From NCBI RefSeq assembly GCF_000699445.3, contig NC_067195.1:87972069-88036068 (forward strand): DNA of 64,000 bases. Reading direction: 5' to 3'. Positions 27,301 through 42,300 of this stretch are shown piece by piece. Source of the stretch: Schistosoma haematobium (Eukaryota; Platyhelminthes; Trematoda; Strigeidida; Schistosomatidae). Both the position numbers and the translations under genes were made by a program. The notes below the pieces were generated by a model, which had not been told where the DNA came from, searched no databases, and saw nothing but the letters and a program-made list of their open reading frames with translations. Numbering within the stretch: the first letter of the stretch is position 1; each line of letters opens with the position of its first letter.

Positions 27301-30300
27301 CTTTCTGACATCCAAGAAAATAGCTTATAGGAGAACAAATTTAGTTATTTGAGTTTGATTTAATACAAATGTAAAGCACTTATGTAGTATTCGGTCTTGC
27401 AATTTCAGTGATAACCCATGAAATGTTCAAAACATGCCGGTGGCTGTAAAATATATTTGGGGGTGATTAGATTAACTAAAACATGGCGTTGTAAGTCAGA
27501 ACACGAATACGGCAAATTTACTCAAACTGATGTCTTCTTAGCGGTTGCGAATACTTTATGAACGGTTGGAATCTGTCTCAAGTTTCATAAAATGGGTTAT
27601 TATATGAATATAAATATAAAGATGATTGAAATAATGCATTAGCAACCTATACATCAATTTCATTGATTATGAGGTGTTTGACGGTGTAGACAGAAGAACA
27701 TTATGAGAACGTCTTCGACACTGTGGAGTTCCTGAGAAGATTGTTAACATTATCTGGACCTCGTACGACGGACTACAGTGCAGTTGTGCATGGACGACAG
27801 CTGACAGACGCATTCCAAGTAAGAGCCGGATACAGACAAGGCTGTTTGCTCTCCCCCTTCTTGTTTCTTCTGGTGGTCGACTGGATTATGAAGACCTCAA
27901 CATCTGAGGGAAAACACGGCATACAATGGACAACTCAAAGCCGATTAGACGATTTGGACTTCGCAGATGACCTAGCCCTCCTGTCCCATACACACGAACA
28001 AATGCAGATGAGGACAACTCGTGTAGCAGCAATCTCTGTATCAGTAAGCCTCAACATACACAAGGGGAAAATCAAGGTCCTTAAATAAAGCACGGCGAAC
28101 ACCAACACAACCACAATTGATGAAGGAACTTTGGAAGAGGTGAAATCGTCCTCGTACCTGGTTAGCATCAACGATGAACAAAGAGGATCAGATGCAGACG
28201 TGAAGGCGAGGATTGGCAAAGCAAGGGCTGCGTTTCTAAAATTGAAGAACATATGGAAATCGAAACAACTATCAAATAATATCAAAGTGAGAATCTTCAA
28301 TACGAACGTCAACACAGTTCTACTGTACGAAGCTGAAATATGGAGAACTATTAAAACCGTCATCAAGAAGGTAAAAGTATTCATAAATAGTTGTCCACGC
28401 AAGATACTCAACATCCATTGGCCGGATACCATCAGCCACAGCCTAATGTAGGAGAGAATAAACTAGCTTCCATCTGAACAGGAAATTGGGAAACGACGAT
28501 GGAAGTGGATAGGATATACTTTGTGGGATATCATGAAACGGTATCACGAGGCAAACACTAACTTGGAATCCTGAAGGGAAGCAAAAAGTGGAAGGCCAAA
28601 GAATACATTACGTCGGAAATGGAAGCAGATATGAAAAGAATGAATAACAACTGGAAAGAGCTGGAAAGGATTGCACAGGAAAGGGTTAGATGGAGAGTCC
28701 TGGTAGGCGGCCTATGCTCCTTCATGAGAAGTAACAGGGGTAAATAAGTAAGTAACCCTCAATTATGACACTTCCTATTAGGAAATTCACTAAACATAAG
28801 AGATCCTGTTTGACTTGGAAATTTCAACACGAGGTGATAAGCTGCCTAAATTAAAATATTCTATTAGAAGAATTTATTCTATGTACAATTAGTACACAAA
28901 AAAAATCTGTATGATTGCGACGAGATTTTGTGACTGTCTAGGTCAGTCATAGAAATTCGAAAGGAACAAATTATTTCAACACATCAACTAAAGAAATAAT
29001 AAAAGGTCATTGAATCATAAAAACCAGTGAATATAATAAATTACACATATTTTGGTGGTGTTTTGTTCTCTGAGCTGGATGGTTTGGTCGTGGAGCTTTC
29101 ATCGTTCTTCTGAACGACATCATCAGCACAAACTTCAGATAGAAGTGAAGTGTTCGAATTTCTCCATATGTGTTTCACAGTTTGTTCTGTGCACCTCGAT
29201 GTTGATTGGTTCTTGTTGACCTTCTCCACCATCTCAAATTACACATATGAAAAAATGGGCATGACAAATGAACTAGAAAATAAGGTTTGTTGTGAAATAA
29301 CATGTAGCTTAATCCAGTTTACTTTTTTTTCATTTAGAGATTAAATTTAATTGTTTTTTGATAAGAAAAATTATCATAACACCATTTATATATTGAATGT
29401 CATGTGGTGTGAAATCAAAATTACACAATACTTTCATTCCTTTTGATAAACATTCCTTCGGAAATTTAATGAAATCAGCATTTTGTGTGTGTGTGTGTGT
29501 CTTTCATGTATTAAATGTAAATATCTATGACGAAATCATACGACTATCAATTTGTTAGTTAATAAACATTTTTATCTCTTACATGATTAATTGAATAAGT
29601 TAAGGATCTTACATAGACCATTGCGACATTGCCATTTTCATTAACTTTAAAGTCTGAACACAAATGTTGTGAAAACGAAAAGAAATCATTGATGTTAGTA
29701 TTTACTTACTTACAAATTACCGAAATATTTAACTCATTTTTTTCAATGAATTGGTTTTTATTAGAATGGAGGTTTGTGGAGTTTGTAGTGATTTTAGTAG
29801 TTTTATTCATGAATCTATGTAAGCTAGACCACCGTTGGATGCTGGCTCAGTGATCTAGAGGTTAAGCATTCGCGCGCGAGACCGAAGGTCCTGGGTTCGA
29901 GTCCCGCATGCGGGATCGTGGATGTGTATTGCTGGGGATTCCCATACTAGGACGAAACTGTCGTCCTGTGCTTTCAGATTTTTAGTGGTGGTCTAGCTTA
30001 CATTGACTCATGATTTCAACTATTAGAATTGGTTTTGATCGCGAAAATAGTCAGCTTTAATATTTTAAACCTTTGAAGCATCCTATATGTAATAAGAACG
30101 TAAAATTACACGAAAGTTTGACAGCTCTTTTGTCTGTTGCTTAAAACTCCAGTTTTAAGTGCAATCACATAGACCCAAACCTATGAACATGATGACTGCT
30201 AACCAGTATTGTATTAGAATATGTTTGTCTAGTTTTATTTTATGGGTTGTGTTGTTTTGAAATAAAGAAATCAAATCATTAACATGCGGTTAGATTGTGA

Positions 30301-33300
30301 CCCTGGTTCACCAGGGTGCTTGGTACCTGAGTGGTTGCGCCACAGGATTGAGTTTTTTTTTTAGATTGTAGCGTTAAAGCCTATATGATGTCTGGTTCTC
30401 CTGTGAAGCAGGATTGAGTTGTACTGCTCGGGTTATAAAGTTTAACCATGGATGGTGTCTGGTTCTCTTGGAAATGGGATTGAGCCGTACTATTTAGGCT
30501 ACAAATTTTAAGCCTGGGTGGTGTATGGCTCTCCTGTTAAACGGGATTGAGCTGTATTGTTTGGGTTGTCACATGAAAGTATGGATGATGTCTGGTTCTC
30601 CTGAAAACCAATGTAAAATTACCCTGGCCCACAACGGTATATTATATATAGATTATGGCCTGTGATACACACTTGATTATTTAATGTACTTCTACTACTC
30701 GTAATTGAATGATGTTTGGTAAAAAGAAAAACTTAAAATTATATTATTTTGAAATGAAAATATTCTTAATATTCAATAATTTTGTTGTATGTCACGTTAT
30801 TCTTTTGAATTTTGTTTACAGAATGTTTCATGTGGTTTCATATTGTTGGTTGTTTATTTTTTTATGGTTCTTATTGTATATAGGTCTTTGAAACACGTAT
30901 TGGTATAATGGATCGTCGTTTTCGTATTAAACCGTTAACAATAGATCTTAAACTTGATAACAATGATGAATCTAATCAAGCTAATAACAATGTCATGTCG
31001 AATAAATTAAATTTCCATTCACTTGGTGTCACAACGGAAGTGTATGTGTATGATGTATCAGTGTATCGTTTAAGTTTATTACAACCGATTCCCCGATTAT
31101 TGGCAAGTTTGTATGGACATGGATTAGAAATGGGATTGAATTTTGAAAGCTTGGGTTTATTAGATCAGGTAGAAGCTTGTTTTTATTGTTTATATAATAT
31201 TTCATGACCATGATATTCGTTCTTTATTGATCCAGAATTTGAAGGAGTAGTTGTGAACATATCTTCTAATTGATGTTTTTATCACTCATTGTATTCGCCC
31301 ACTGAGGATGTACACTGGGAGCGGTGTCCTTCATCTTTCAATCAGTCAGTCAGCAGCAACGTAGAACTTCGTACGTACGTACCTCAGTTCCAGTTGTCAT
31401 ACCACATTAGCACTGAGATACAATTGTCAATTCAAATCACGTAGTGGTAGAGGCAGTCAAAGTATAAACAGTAATCAGAAGCATTAGGGTTTGAAGATGT
31501 TATTCAAGAATTATGACCCAGTGAAATAAATTTGTAAATAGAAAAAAGAAAGGGACATGAAGAATTCAGAAGATTAGAAATTGGGAGAACATAAAGAGTG
31601 GATGCACCTGCGCCATTGCAACCAATTTTGAGCCATGTCATTCAAGGTCTCTAACCATCGGTTGCTATCATCTCGTGGATCCCAACCAAGTAGTCTACAC
31701 CTACCAACATGACTCAGTTCACTTGTCAGTGACTTCATGGACTTGTGCCATGTTTTGGTTTGGCCGCCCCTAGCTTTCTTCCAACCTACTCCTATACCAC
31801 TGAACATCGCACGTCGAGGCAGTCGGTGGTTGGGCATACGTAACACATGTCCAAGTCATCTCAACTGATGAAGTTTTACTACTTCATCAATCGATTCGTT
31901 ATCCTTACCTAGTACCCGTTTCCTAACAACTGCATTACTTACTCGGTGGTCCCAGGATATACGAGCCTAAAGAATTTTTTCTAATTATGTTGCTAGTATT
32001 TAAATGTGGTGATCTTTTTTTCTGTGACTTCAAACGAAGTATGAACTTAATTAGCTTTCAATGCTGTTCGCTTAATCCAATAATTGATTTTCCTCGACAA
32101 ATTCTATTATGACAATCAATCTTTTGGATTAGGTGGAGTAAGAAGCTGAAATACTTATTTTACACGTTCAAAGTATTGAAACTAACGCTAATTTAACGTA
32201 TAGACCACTCGTATTTCAACGATAAAATGTACTCACTTGCGGTTGTGCGAAACTATCAAATTTAAATATGGTTGCGTTTGTTGTTGAACAATCAAGGTCT
32301 TGAGATTAGATGTAGTCTATCTATTCATTCCTCGTTCATTAAGGGTTTGTTTAACTTTACTGTTTTTAGTTTCTATGGATAGATAACAATCATAGTTTTA
32401 TCTGTCTTACTAATTGTAGCTCATATCCCACTAACTCTAGTTGATACACACTCCCGTTAAGTCACATGTTTTATGTGACTAGCTAATTCTATGGTATTCA
32501 TGCGTTTATTACCACTTCACACTTAGTTTACTAACATATTTAACTTTCGATGAATGAGAAGGATTACGAAAAAAGAAACTTTCGAGTGATTTTTTGTCAG
32601 TTAGAAAAAAACATGTATACACTCTCGACAAAATAATTAGGGTGTGTGAATTTGATTCGTTGTGGCCACATTCAACTAGATACTACAGATTGAATAGTTA
32701 AAGACTTCTATAACTATCTTCATATTGTTCATCTATGTTCTCTTCCTACTCGTAAATTTTCCTGATTATTTTACACGTGGATTTTGTGTTCTTCATTGAT
32801 CTACCATAACATGGTTCAATTATTTCGTACACCTTTTCTGTAGTAATTGATAAGTTATATGCTTTGTACATGAATCACTTTATTATCAACTTGAACATCG
32901 TTTTTATTTTCTGACTAATTATTATTTATTTATTTATTTCTAATAAGGGATTTGTAAATCTATTGATTGAAAGACCGTTGCAAATATTTGCATTTTGTGC
33001 TCAATGCAATGCTAAAATGTGGGTTCGTAATGGATTCGCTGTTCAACAATCTGTAAGTGTGACTTTATTGTTGTATTTATTTTGTTATGTGTTAATCATT
33101 TTATGTATTGAATGTACGAGCTTTGGAAAGGAGAGGGAGTTAGCTTTCAGCTGATTAGTCTCATGTTCGGACTTGTGTATAAGGTGGTAGTTGGAGGTAA
33201 TTGATAGGGAATCCTTGAACTGGGTCTCGTGCTATTCGACGCTCGTTAGCAAGGTGTACCTGAAATCTTAGGGAAACTGATGCTTCCTGACGGATTCGAT

Positions 33301-36300
33301 CCTGTGTCACCCAGCATCAAAGTCAGAGACATCATCGCTGAGATATCTGGGCTGCGACTGACTTACTGTTGGACTGAGATATTTTCACAGTTGATCGGTG
33401 ACTGGGAAATAGCCAGTTGGTGTAAGGAATGTCGACCAAAAAAGGTTACTCTAAACGAAGGTCGCACCTGTCACCCTGGTCGAAATTCATAGTGAATTGG
33501 TAAAAAAATCTAGGACTTTCGAATCTCATGACAATCGCTTAACTCATAGGTTACTGAATCGACATCTAATGGTCTAAACTTCTAACGTCAGTCTAGTTGT
33601 ATTATTGCACCGCTGCGTTCCGTTACAGTTTGTAGTTAACTACCTCAAACTCAACATAATCATCCATTGTTGTTATGTTACGAAGTTCTACTTTCAGTAA
33701 CAATAATACATTTCCTAGATTTCTCGTGTTAGAATGCTTTTCTAAAGAAAGAGCGGTCAGGCAACCAAAATTTTAATTTTTAAATGATTCTGATCTTTTA
33801 TAAGCGATGAAGTCATATACCCTTTAATTTTTCTTTACTACATTTACGTAAATTGTGTCATCTTCATGCTTAGACGCACAGAATACTTCTAGATATTAAT
33901 AATACTGTTGGTTTCCATCGGCCTTGATGTTTCATTGATCTGTATTCTGAATTTTTATAGAATTAAATCTTGATCTAATCAATGGTGATTTCATCTTGAC
34001 ATTTAACATTTTGATATCCACTTAGCCATGACTCGATCATAAAGAAACTGTATTAGTTATTCTTACCTTTTTCCCTTTATTTTCACTATGAGTGTATACG
34101 ACCCATGTTAGTGTATGCATGGTACCTTGTAGGAGTCTGCCAGCTCACCCTGATCAAGGATTTAAAACGTTAAATATTATGGATGAGTTTCATTCTTGAT
34201 GGTGCAGACGCATCACTTTTATCTATTCCAGTCACTCTTTATACATATCTCCTAATTTTTTCTTCTCGAACCATGTTCTTAATGTTTGATCTCTCATGTT
34301 TTCACTGCTACTGGTATTATTTTGACTTCTTTTCTATACATCGTGTTAATTTTATCTAATCGTGAAGTAGTTAGACAACTTGAGCTAATTCACTTTTGTG
34401 CCTGTCTGTACGTACAATATGACTAGCTACTACTGTATTTTTTTAATTCTGTATTTGTATAGATGACGAATCTATTCAGTCCATCAATACGTGTTGAATT
34501 AGTTGATCGTGATCTACAATTATTACAAATTGCTAGTTGTGTTCTACCACCGGATGAATTTATTGTTCGTTTAATACACAAATTTCATTTGGGTAATTAT
34601 TTAAAGACGTGAGTTCAAGTTGTTTTAATTAAATCAATCAATTAAACGTGTTCAATTTGAAGATATTTTAATCAAACTCAATAGTCAGTCAGCTACAACG
34701 TAGGACCAGGCACATATGTGCATCGGTCTAAGTTGCCATACCTCATTAGCATAACAAGATGAACACCGGATTCATAGAAGTAGTTAATTCATTGGCGGTC
34801 ATATATAAAAGAAAGATTGCATATAAGGACATAGTATGGGAAAACTGAATGGACAATTATATTCTCAATTATTGTGGAGAATTTTGTTGTTGTTTTTGGT
34901 AGGTTAAGCTTATCGTCTTTAAGCTCTGTAGTTTTTATAATTGCAAAGCTGTTTTTATTGTTTTGGCAAACAAAACTATCAACGCTTACTTCTCCAAGAA
35001 TCCATTTTAATTTTTGAATATTGGCGCCTAAAGTTTAATCTTTACATTATTGACTTTTAATTCTGTTGTCCGAATTTCCAAATTCTAAACAATTCATATA
35101 ACATTGAATGATAACTATGCAATACCAATTATGAAAGTGGTTGTCTTATTTATTCCTTCTTATATGATTGAATCCTACTAGTTCTTAAGTTCTTTCTAGA
35201 ATCAACGTATCTGAATTGATTATCTTACACAATTTATTCAAAACTATTGTAGAATAATATACATCAGTTGAAATCATCAGATGTATTTTTCTTGCTTGTA
35301 TTTAGTTAGATAAACAAACCTTGTTCGTCATTATAAAATTCGTTTACATCTCGAATTGTTTCCCTGAACGTTATTGGTCTTATTATCAACAGGAGATTTA
35401 TTTGGTTTTTGTTTATTTCAATAGTTGAAATCATCAGTCAATTGAAGCTAGACCACCATGGAAAACCTGGAAGCACTGGACGGCCGTTTCGTCCTAGTAT
35501 GGGACTCCTCAGCAGTGAGCTTCCACGATCCCGCCCTCCTGCGAGACTCATGATTTCAACTATTGAAATTTCTCGAATCTCCACAAAACCCCTTCTGATT
35601 ATGTTTATTTCTCACCCTCACTATATTTACACGAATGCATTTATAATCAAACAATCACTTTACCGTATTAATAATAATTAGCACGATTTCATTCTGACAC
35701 TTCTACATTCATATGAGTTATAGAAGGATAAATCATCAGGTCGATCACATGTATTTACGTTCTTATTCAATGATTGGATATTAATAGTACTACATACCGG
35801 TATACTACAGTCTCAAGCACTTGTTTTACTGAAATTCTCCGACAGTTAAAATGTTTTCCCCTACTATCTCATATTACATCAGGTTATGTTACTATTTTGA
35901 TGTCCATTACCTTAAGACTAACAGTAATATAAAGATTGTGTTTCAATGAAACTACTAGACAGAGAACTGTTTTTTTAGTTGCAAAAATAATTGAAACAAA
36001 ATCCTTGTTTGAGGTGTCGTACAATAGAATTATAAACTACTTATAAGTAAGCAGTTGATAAATGCTGAACTTTCAAAATCATTGTTTTTTTTGTTATTAT
36101 CCAACTTCTATTTTCAAAAATAAAAATACCTGGACAAAACAACAATCCAGCGATGTCTCATCTAAAGAACCTGGTCTTGGTCGTGTACATGCAGTGGAAA
36201 TGTTGTTACGCGTAATATTGGCATGTGTTTCTAATCGTTCATGTCCTTCAATGGGTTATTTTACCAAAGACTACTACATGATGAACGATTCTAATAATAA

Positions 36301-39300
36301 ACTGTTGAGTTGTTTGGATGATATCCTGATTGATACTGAATCGGAAATTTACTATCCGAGCCTAATTAATGATGTGATACATACATTATGCCTGAAACCT
36401 TTAAGTTATAGTGAATTATTATCCGTTCTTCCATATCAAAATGCAAATAGTTTATTGTTAAGAATTCCAACGGAACAATCGGATTCAACACATCATCAAT
36501 CAGATCAATCAGACCATGAAATGAGCACAGAAGAAATACAACAATCGTCAACAACATGTTCTATAGATTTGGGCTCCAGACCACCAGTTTTACCAGCTTC
36601 AATATCAAGAAGTGCTAATAAACGTGCTATAGAAAACGCATTACCTAAAATATTACGTAAACTAGCCGTACAATCATCGGTGAATAACCGTACAGTGTTC
36701 AGTATACGACCAGAATATATGGCATATCGATTTAATCGATTTTATTGGGGATATAGACATCCGGAACAAACAGCTGTAAGTGTACTATCATATATCTTAA
36801 TATGTTTGTACAATATAGTTTTAATAAACATCAATTCAAATATTACTGTAAAATATTTAGCCCCTAAATGCCCTGGTATGGCCGAGAGTGGGGTGGTCCC
36901 GCCCTCACTCTCGAAATGCCACGCGTATATAGTCTCTGCCAGGGACGTCCTACTCACTGCCTTCTCGTGGCGAGGGTGTTGTTTAGGAAAATGAAAGGGC
37001 GAAAAGCGAATGTCCAGCGCTTTAACCGGATCCCAAACCAATGGTGCACATGGGCTCCAGTATCCTGAGGGAGCAAATGGCGTATGAACCAATTGTTGGT
37101 CACCGGCTACCATGGGACTGCAGTCAGTCAGTCAGCTACAACGTAGGACCAGGCACATATGTGCATCGTTCCAGGTTGTCATACCGCATCAGCACAACAA
37201 GATGAACACCGGATTCATAGCAGTGGTTGGGTCAAAGGTGGTAATATATAAGAGAAAGATTGCATATAGAGATATAGTACAAGAAGAAAGAATTGGTTCG
37301 TAGAAAGAAAGATATGATGTGATTTTAATCTCTTAGTTTATGGGAAGACAGAGAGTGTATACACCGACGCCATTGTGATCGATTCTGAGCCATTTCACGA
37401 AGAGTCTCCAACCATTGGGTACGAAAGTCACGCGGACCCCAACCAAGTAGTCTGCATCTACCAACATGGTTCAGACTAGAAGTTAGTGTCTTCAAGCACT
37501 GATGCCACGTTTTGGTTTGGCCGCCCCTAACTTTCTTCCAACCATTTCCAATACCAGATAGCATTGCACGTCGTGGTAGTCGGTGTTCAGGGATACGTAA
37601 CACGTGGCCCAACCATCTCAGTCGATGAAGATTCATAACCTCATCAACTGATTTACCATCATTCCCTAATACTCTGTGTCTAACCTCACTATTACTTACC
37701 CGGTGATCCCAGCAGACGCCAGCAATATTTCTAAGGCATCTGTGGTCAAATACTAATAGCTTACGAGTGTCTTCTACTCTTAATGGCCATGTTTAGCTGC
37801 CGTAAAGTAAAACAGAACGGACTGTTACGCAGTATACTCGTCCTTTTATTGATAGACGGATATCTCGCCTTCGCCAAAGGTGACGTAAGTTGGCAAAAGC
37901 CAATCGAGCTTTTCGAATCCGTGCTGAGATTTCGTCCGATACCAACCCATTAGGGCTGATGAGACTTCCAAGATAAGTGAAGTTGCCAACGCGTTCGACT
38001 ACTTCACTCTCTATCCTTAGTTCAGGTGTTGACGCAGACCAGTCCTGAAGCAACAACTTGCATTAGAGAGAGAGAAGCGCATTCCAAACATTCCGGCATT
38101 GTTGCTCAGTGCTACCAGAAGACTGCATTTTGTCAGCGTCTTCACCAAACAGGACTATGTCATCTGCGTATTCTAAGTCGATAAGTGGACCTCCTGGATG
38201 GAGATCAATACCCGAGAACTCAGTCGACGAGAAAGTTATTTCCTTCAGTAGATCTATGATGAAGTTAAACAAAAATGGGGAAAGTGGACAGCCTTGACGG
38301 ACACCACTTGAGGTTGCAAAAGTAGATGACAGTTCGCCATAAGCTCTGACTCGACTAGTAGTGTTCGAGTAAAGAGCCTTCACAAGGTTTATGTACTTCT
38401 GGGGTACGCCTTTCAATGACAGACACTGCCACAGAATCTCGCGGTCTACCGAGTCAAATGCTGCTTTTAAGTCGAGAAAGACCACCATTGTCGGACGCCG
38501 ATAAGTATGCCTGTGTTCTAGAATCTGACGTATGGTGAATATGTGGTCGATGCAACCACGACCAGGTCTAAAGCCAGCTTGGTTTTCTCGTGTTTGCAAT
38601 TCACGAGTCTTAGTTAGGCGTCTGATAATTATCGAAGCTAGTATTTTAGATATTATATTAGTTAAACTAATCCCTCTGTGGTTGTCACAGGATGATTTTG
38701 ACCCTTTCTTATATATTGGGACGATAAGTGATTGTGACCAGTTAGGTGGGATAACGTCTAATTCCCAGATCTTAGCTAAAATATTAGTCAACCTAATCGC
38801 TAAAATTGGACCACCATCCTTAAAGACCTCTGGAGCCAGTCCATCTGGACCAGCTGCCCTTCCTCGCTTCAGATTAACTATAGCCTTTTGAACTTCTGAT
38901 AGAGTTGGGGGACCTACTTCAGTTCACACTGTCTGGGAATGGAGGGTAGTTGTAGAGTAGCTAAAGGCCAGTTGAACTGTGCTCTGAAATGTTCCGCCCA
39001 TCGTTCTAAACGTCTGGACTGGGAGCAGATGAGAGTATCGTCTTTTTCCGATATAATCTCACTTACACTTGACTTATTAATCTCAGTTTCTTTTATTAGT
39101 CTGTAAAGCTGTCTTGTGTTCCCTATAGTCGCCGCCTTTTCCATCTCTTTTGCTTTCATTGCCCACCACTGCTCACGGTCGTTTCTTAGACTTTTTCTTA
39201 ACCTAGATCTGATTTGTTGTCGCTCTTCGTCATGTTCGGAATCTGATGGGACGAGTTTGCAACCGGGAAGTGATAACCGCCCTCATACCTCTAACAGCAC

Positions 39301-42300
39301 TCAAGACCATGGGACTGCATCTCCTCGCGATGCTCCACTGCCTTGTGGGTTAGACCTTTAGGTCAAATGCTTGGGGTGTGGGGCCTCCTGAGAAAACCAC
39401 CTGCTTCGGTGTGGGCACCCGGGCAGTATTACAGCCCTCACAAAAAAGTGTGGCGCATATATAGTTGGTGCCCTCTTGTACCAATATATATATGTTCAAA
39501 TAAATAAGTAAATAAATGACTGTTCAATATTCTGTATTGTAGTTTTAAGTCTATAAAAATAATAAGTAAACTGAAGACACATTCGATCGATCTATTTTCA
39601 AATGATTAGATAACAATATTACATTTAACACAGTTTTCTTAATTTCCGACTCTATAAATTATTGAAATCAAGCAAATAATTGTGATTGGGATGTTGTACA
39701 ACGAGTTTAGTAGATCATAGAAATGTAAAAATACCTTGAAAAGTTATTTTTCCACTGATTGATTGTTTACCATTCATTTGGTTTCAATGATAAATCTTTT
39801 AAGCAGAGGCGATCCTTCAAAACAGACTAATAAGTTGAAGTCCTAAATGTTTATGGGAAGATCCAAACAACTAAGATATATGAATTTTCTCATGAATTTT
39901 GTAGCCAATTGTAACTTCTAAGAATTCCATATTGTGCCAAGACATAGTATTGAATAAAAATATTATTATTATTGATGTGTATTTAACTTTAGCATCGATT
40001 TTTGGAAGGAATATTAATAAACTTTTCAAATCCATTCTGGGTTTCTGCATAAAGTCTGATACACTAAGTTTTCAGCCTGTATTCTAACCAATAAAAGTAT
40101 TTTTATCTTCTTCTTCAATTTCATCGTTTCTCGGCTCTCTGAGCTATGATTATGTGTATATGTGTCTTCAATGTCATATTCGTTTCAAACGTTCTGCTTA
40201 GTGTCCTTTGACTGTTTAGTATTCCAGCTCAATGAATGAAAATGTACATTAGTTATCAAAAAACAAATGGTCATATCTCCGAAGTTCCAGCGAGAATAGT
40301 TTTAAAACTGTTAAAGTCAACTGTGTCTTTGCATTCTCGTAGATTAATTCTTGAAAACACTTTGAATTGCTTAATTTAGGACTGTGTTGACGTTCGTATT
40401 GAAGATTGTGACTTCGATATTTTTTGAAAGTTGTTTTGAGTTCCATTTGTTATCAATTAGGATATTGCATATTACTAAAAACTGTATGTGTCTGTGTTTT
40501 TAGTCACTTTTATTATTGGGTTGAGTAAAATTGTGCTTAACAGTTTAACCAGTACAACTTTGTGAACATTTCAACAGCTTGTTTTTCTTCTTTAATAGGC
40601 TGAAGCAAATGTTTCTAAATGTTTAAAGAAATGGATTCAAGAACAAAATAATATCGATTTAAAAAATCTTCCAATACCACCACCGGCTCCTCGTCCTTTA
40701 CACAAATTTACACCATCTGTTTATCCTGGTCCATTACATATTATTCAATGTGTTACATTTGTACGTTTAATTAAAACATTATTAGATATTGCCTATTCTC
40801 ATGGAACATCAGCCTCATGGTGGTCACATAGTCTACTAGATTTGTTACTACATTTGATTACTGTTGCACTGTATGAAGATGAATTAAGTGGGCGGTAAGT
40901 TTGTTCGGTTTTTCTGATTTTTAGGTGTTGAAACTTGTTAAAAGATTACGATTAAGTTGTGATTGGGCTTGCAGTTATTATGTTATAGACGATTAAGGTT
41001 ATATTGGCACGAAGGGAATCTATCACATCAAGTTCTCTGTCATTGTTCATTGGTTATTGCGCATTTCTACAGGGATGGGACAAATTAATCTTACCGGATA
41101 GTACTTTTTCCATAAAAACGGCCTGATCACATGGAACCCAATACCAAACAAGAGTTTATCCTTTTCAAAGATATAACACTAATATTTTTTAGACTATATT
41201 TCACTCAAATTTTCCTTGATATGAACAAGAATCGAAAGTGAACAATATACGTATTCCAATAATCCAAATAATAAAATTACATTTATAAAAACACCACAGT
41301 TTATATAAGAATACTACAGGATCTCGGCACGTCCACTAGCGCTGATTGATTGAATATCGGTCAATCAGTGTATCCAATTCAATCAGATTATACAACAGTC
41401 AGAAATCTATCCTGCTGACAATTTTTAAATACTGTTGTTAAATTTTTTTGTATGTACAAATTAAGTTACTTTTTAATTATCTCGATAATATTAAGTAGTA
41501 TTTTCTCGTATATTTTGTAGAAGACACATTTGTATCTCACCTCATTCATTCCGCTTGTGAATGATGTGCAAGGATGATAACTGTTTAATTTCAAGTTCGA
41601 ACCTCTCTTCAGTCCAAATAGAACACTAGGAATCTTGGATTCCTTTTTTTCATAGAATTACTGAATTTAACGTTTAAAGATTTAATTTTCTTAAGATTTA
41701 AGGTTTGGATTTGTAGTGTTTTGTTTTATATGTTTTCCAAATTCAATAACTCAAAAACCTGTAATAACACTACTCACTTTATTTATAACTGAATCACATA
41801 AAAAGTTTGCCATATTTACATTTTCTCTTTTGTATTTCATCTATTTCTTAGTAAAACTGGTTCATATCCGTTTTTGATAGCCGTTACCCGTGTCCCAGAA
41901 CATAGTGAATCTGATTCTGAATTAAAAGAGCTTGCACGTTCCGGGCATTGGTTACAGTCAACCACAATCGATAAATCTGTTTTGTTCACACTTTTAAACA
42001 AGTATGTTTATTGTTATTAGTGTTTTTTTTTAAAAATAAGGTAATTGGTAACAATACGGTCATTTTTTTTTTACTAAATATGTATCATAGCTTGTAGTTA
42101 CAACCGAGTGTCCTAATTGGATTTTAAGCACTTAACTATACAAAAAAGATTGCGAGCATCCTCTTAGCAACATCTTTATTTCATATAGTATGTGTGGATT
42201 AAGTTCAACACGTATTTACAGTCATGTAGACTTGATTAGGTTAATTTATTTACCACTTGTGTTTTGAAATTTTCAGTCTGATTGTCATTATACATGTATG

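Larger units (their letters stand above)
37123..39305 (-). mobile_element. SR3/Perere-3-like RTE element nested in family X, 14-bp target duplication
   Basis: About 2.2 kb, 5'-truncated. The duplication ACCATGGGACTGCA at 37109-37122 and 39306-39319 marks insertion into a family X copy. Its GTCAGTCAGTCAG end (TGAC tail on the - strand) is the 3' end. The coding region is open in several overlapping frames with few disruptions, so it is fairly recent but dead because truncated. Confidence 0.92.

Noticed and set aside
29849..29925. Functional tRNA gene
   Set aside because: A and B boxes are present, but no acceptor stem closes and the sequence continues into a hammerhead SINE body, so it is a tRNA-derived retroposon.
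30338..30610. CRISPR array
   Set aside because: Units are contiguous diverged tandem copies without unique spacers, in a eukaryotic intron.
36062..36150. Coding start at the Met of 36062
   Set aside because: The 310-codon frame runs through intron; exon 13 joins in phase only at 36151, and the upstream residues have no family similarity.
37112..37303. Short + strand gene at 37112
   Set aside because: It crosses the junction of family X and the 3' UTR of the SR3/Perere-3-like element.
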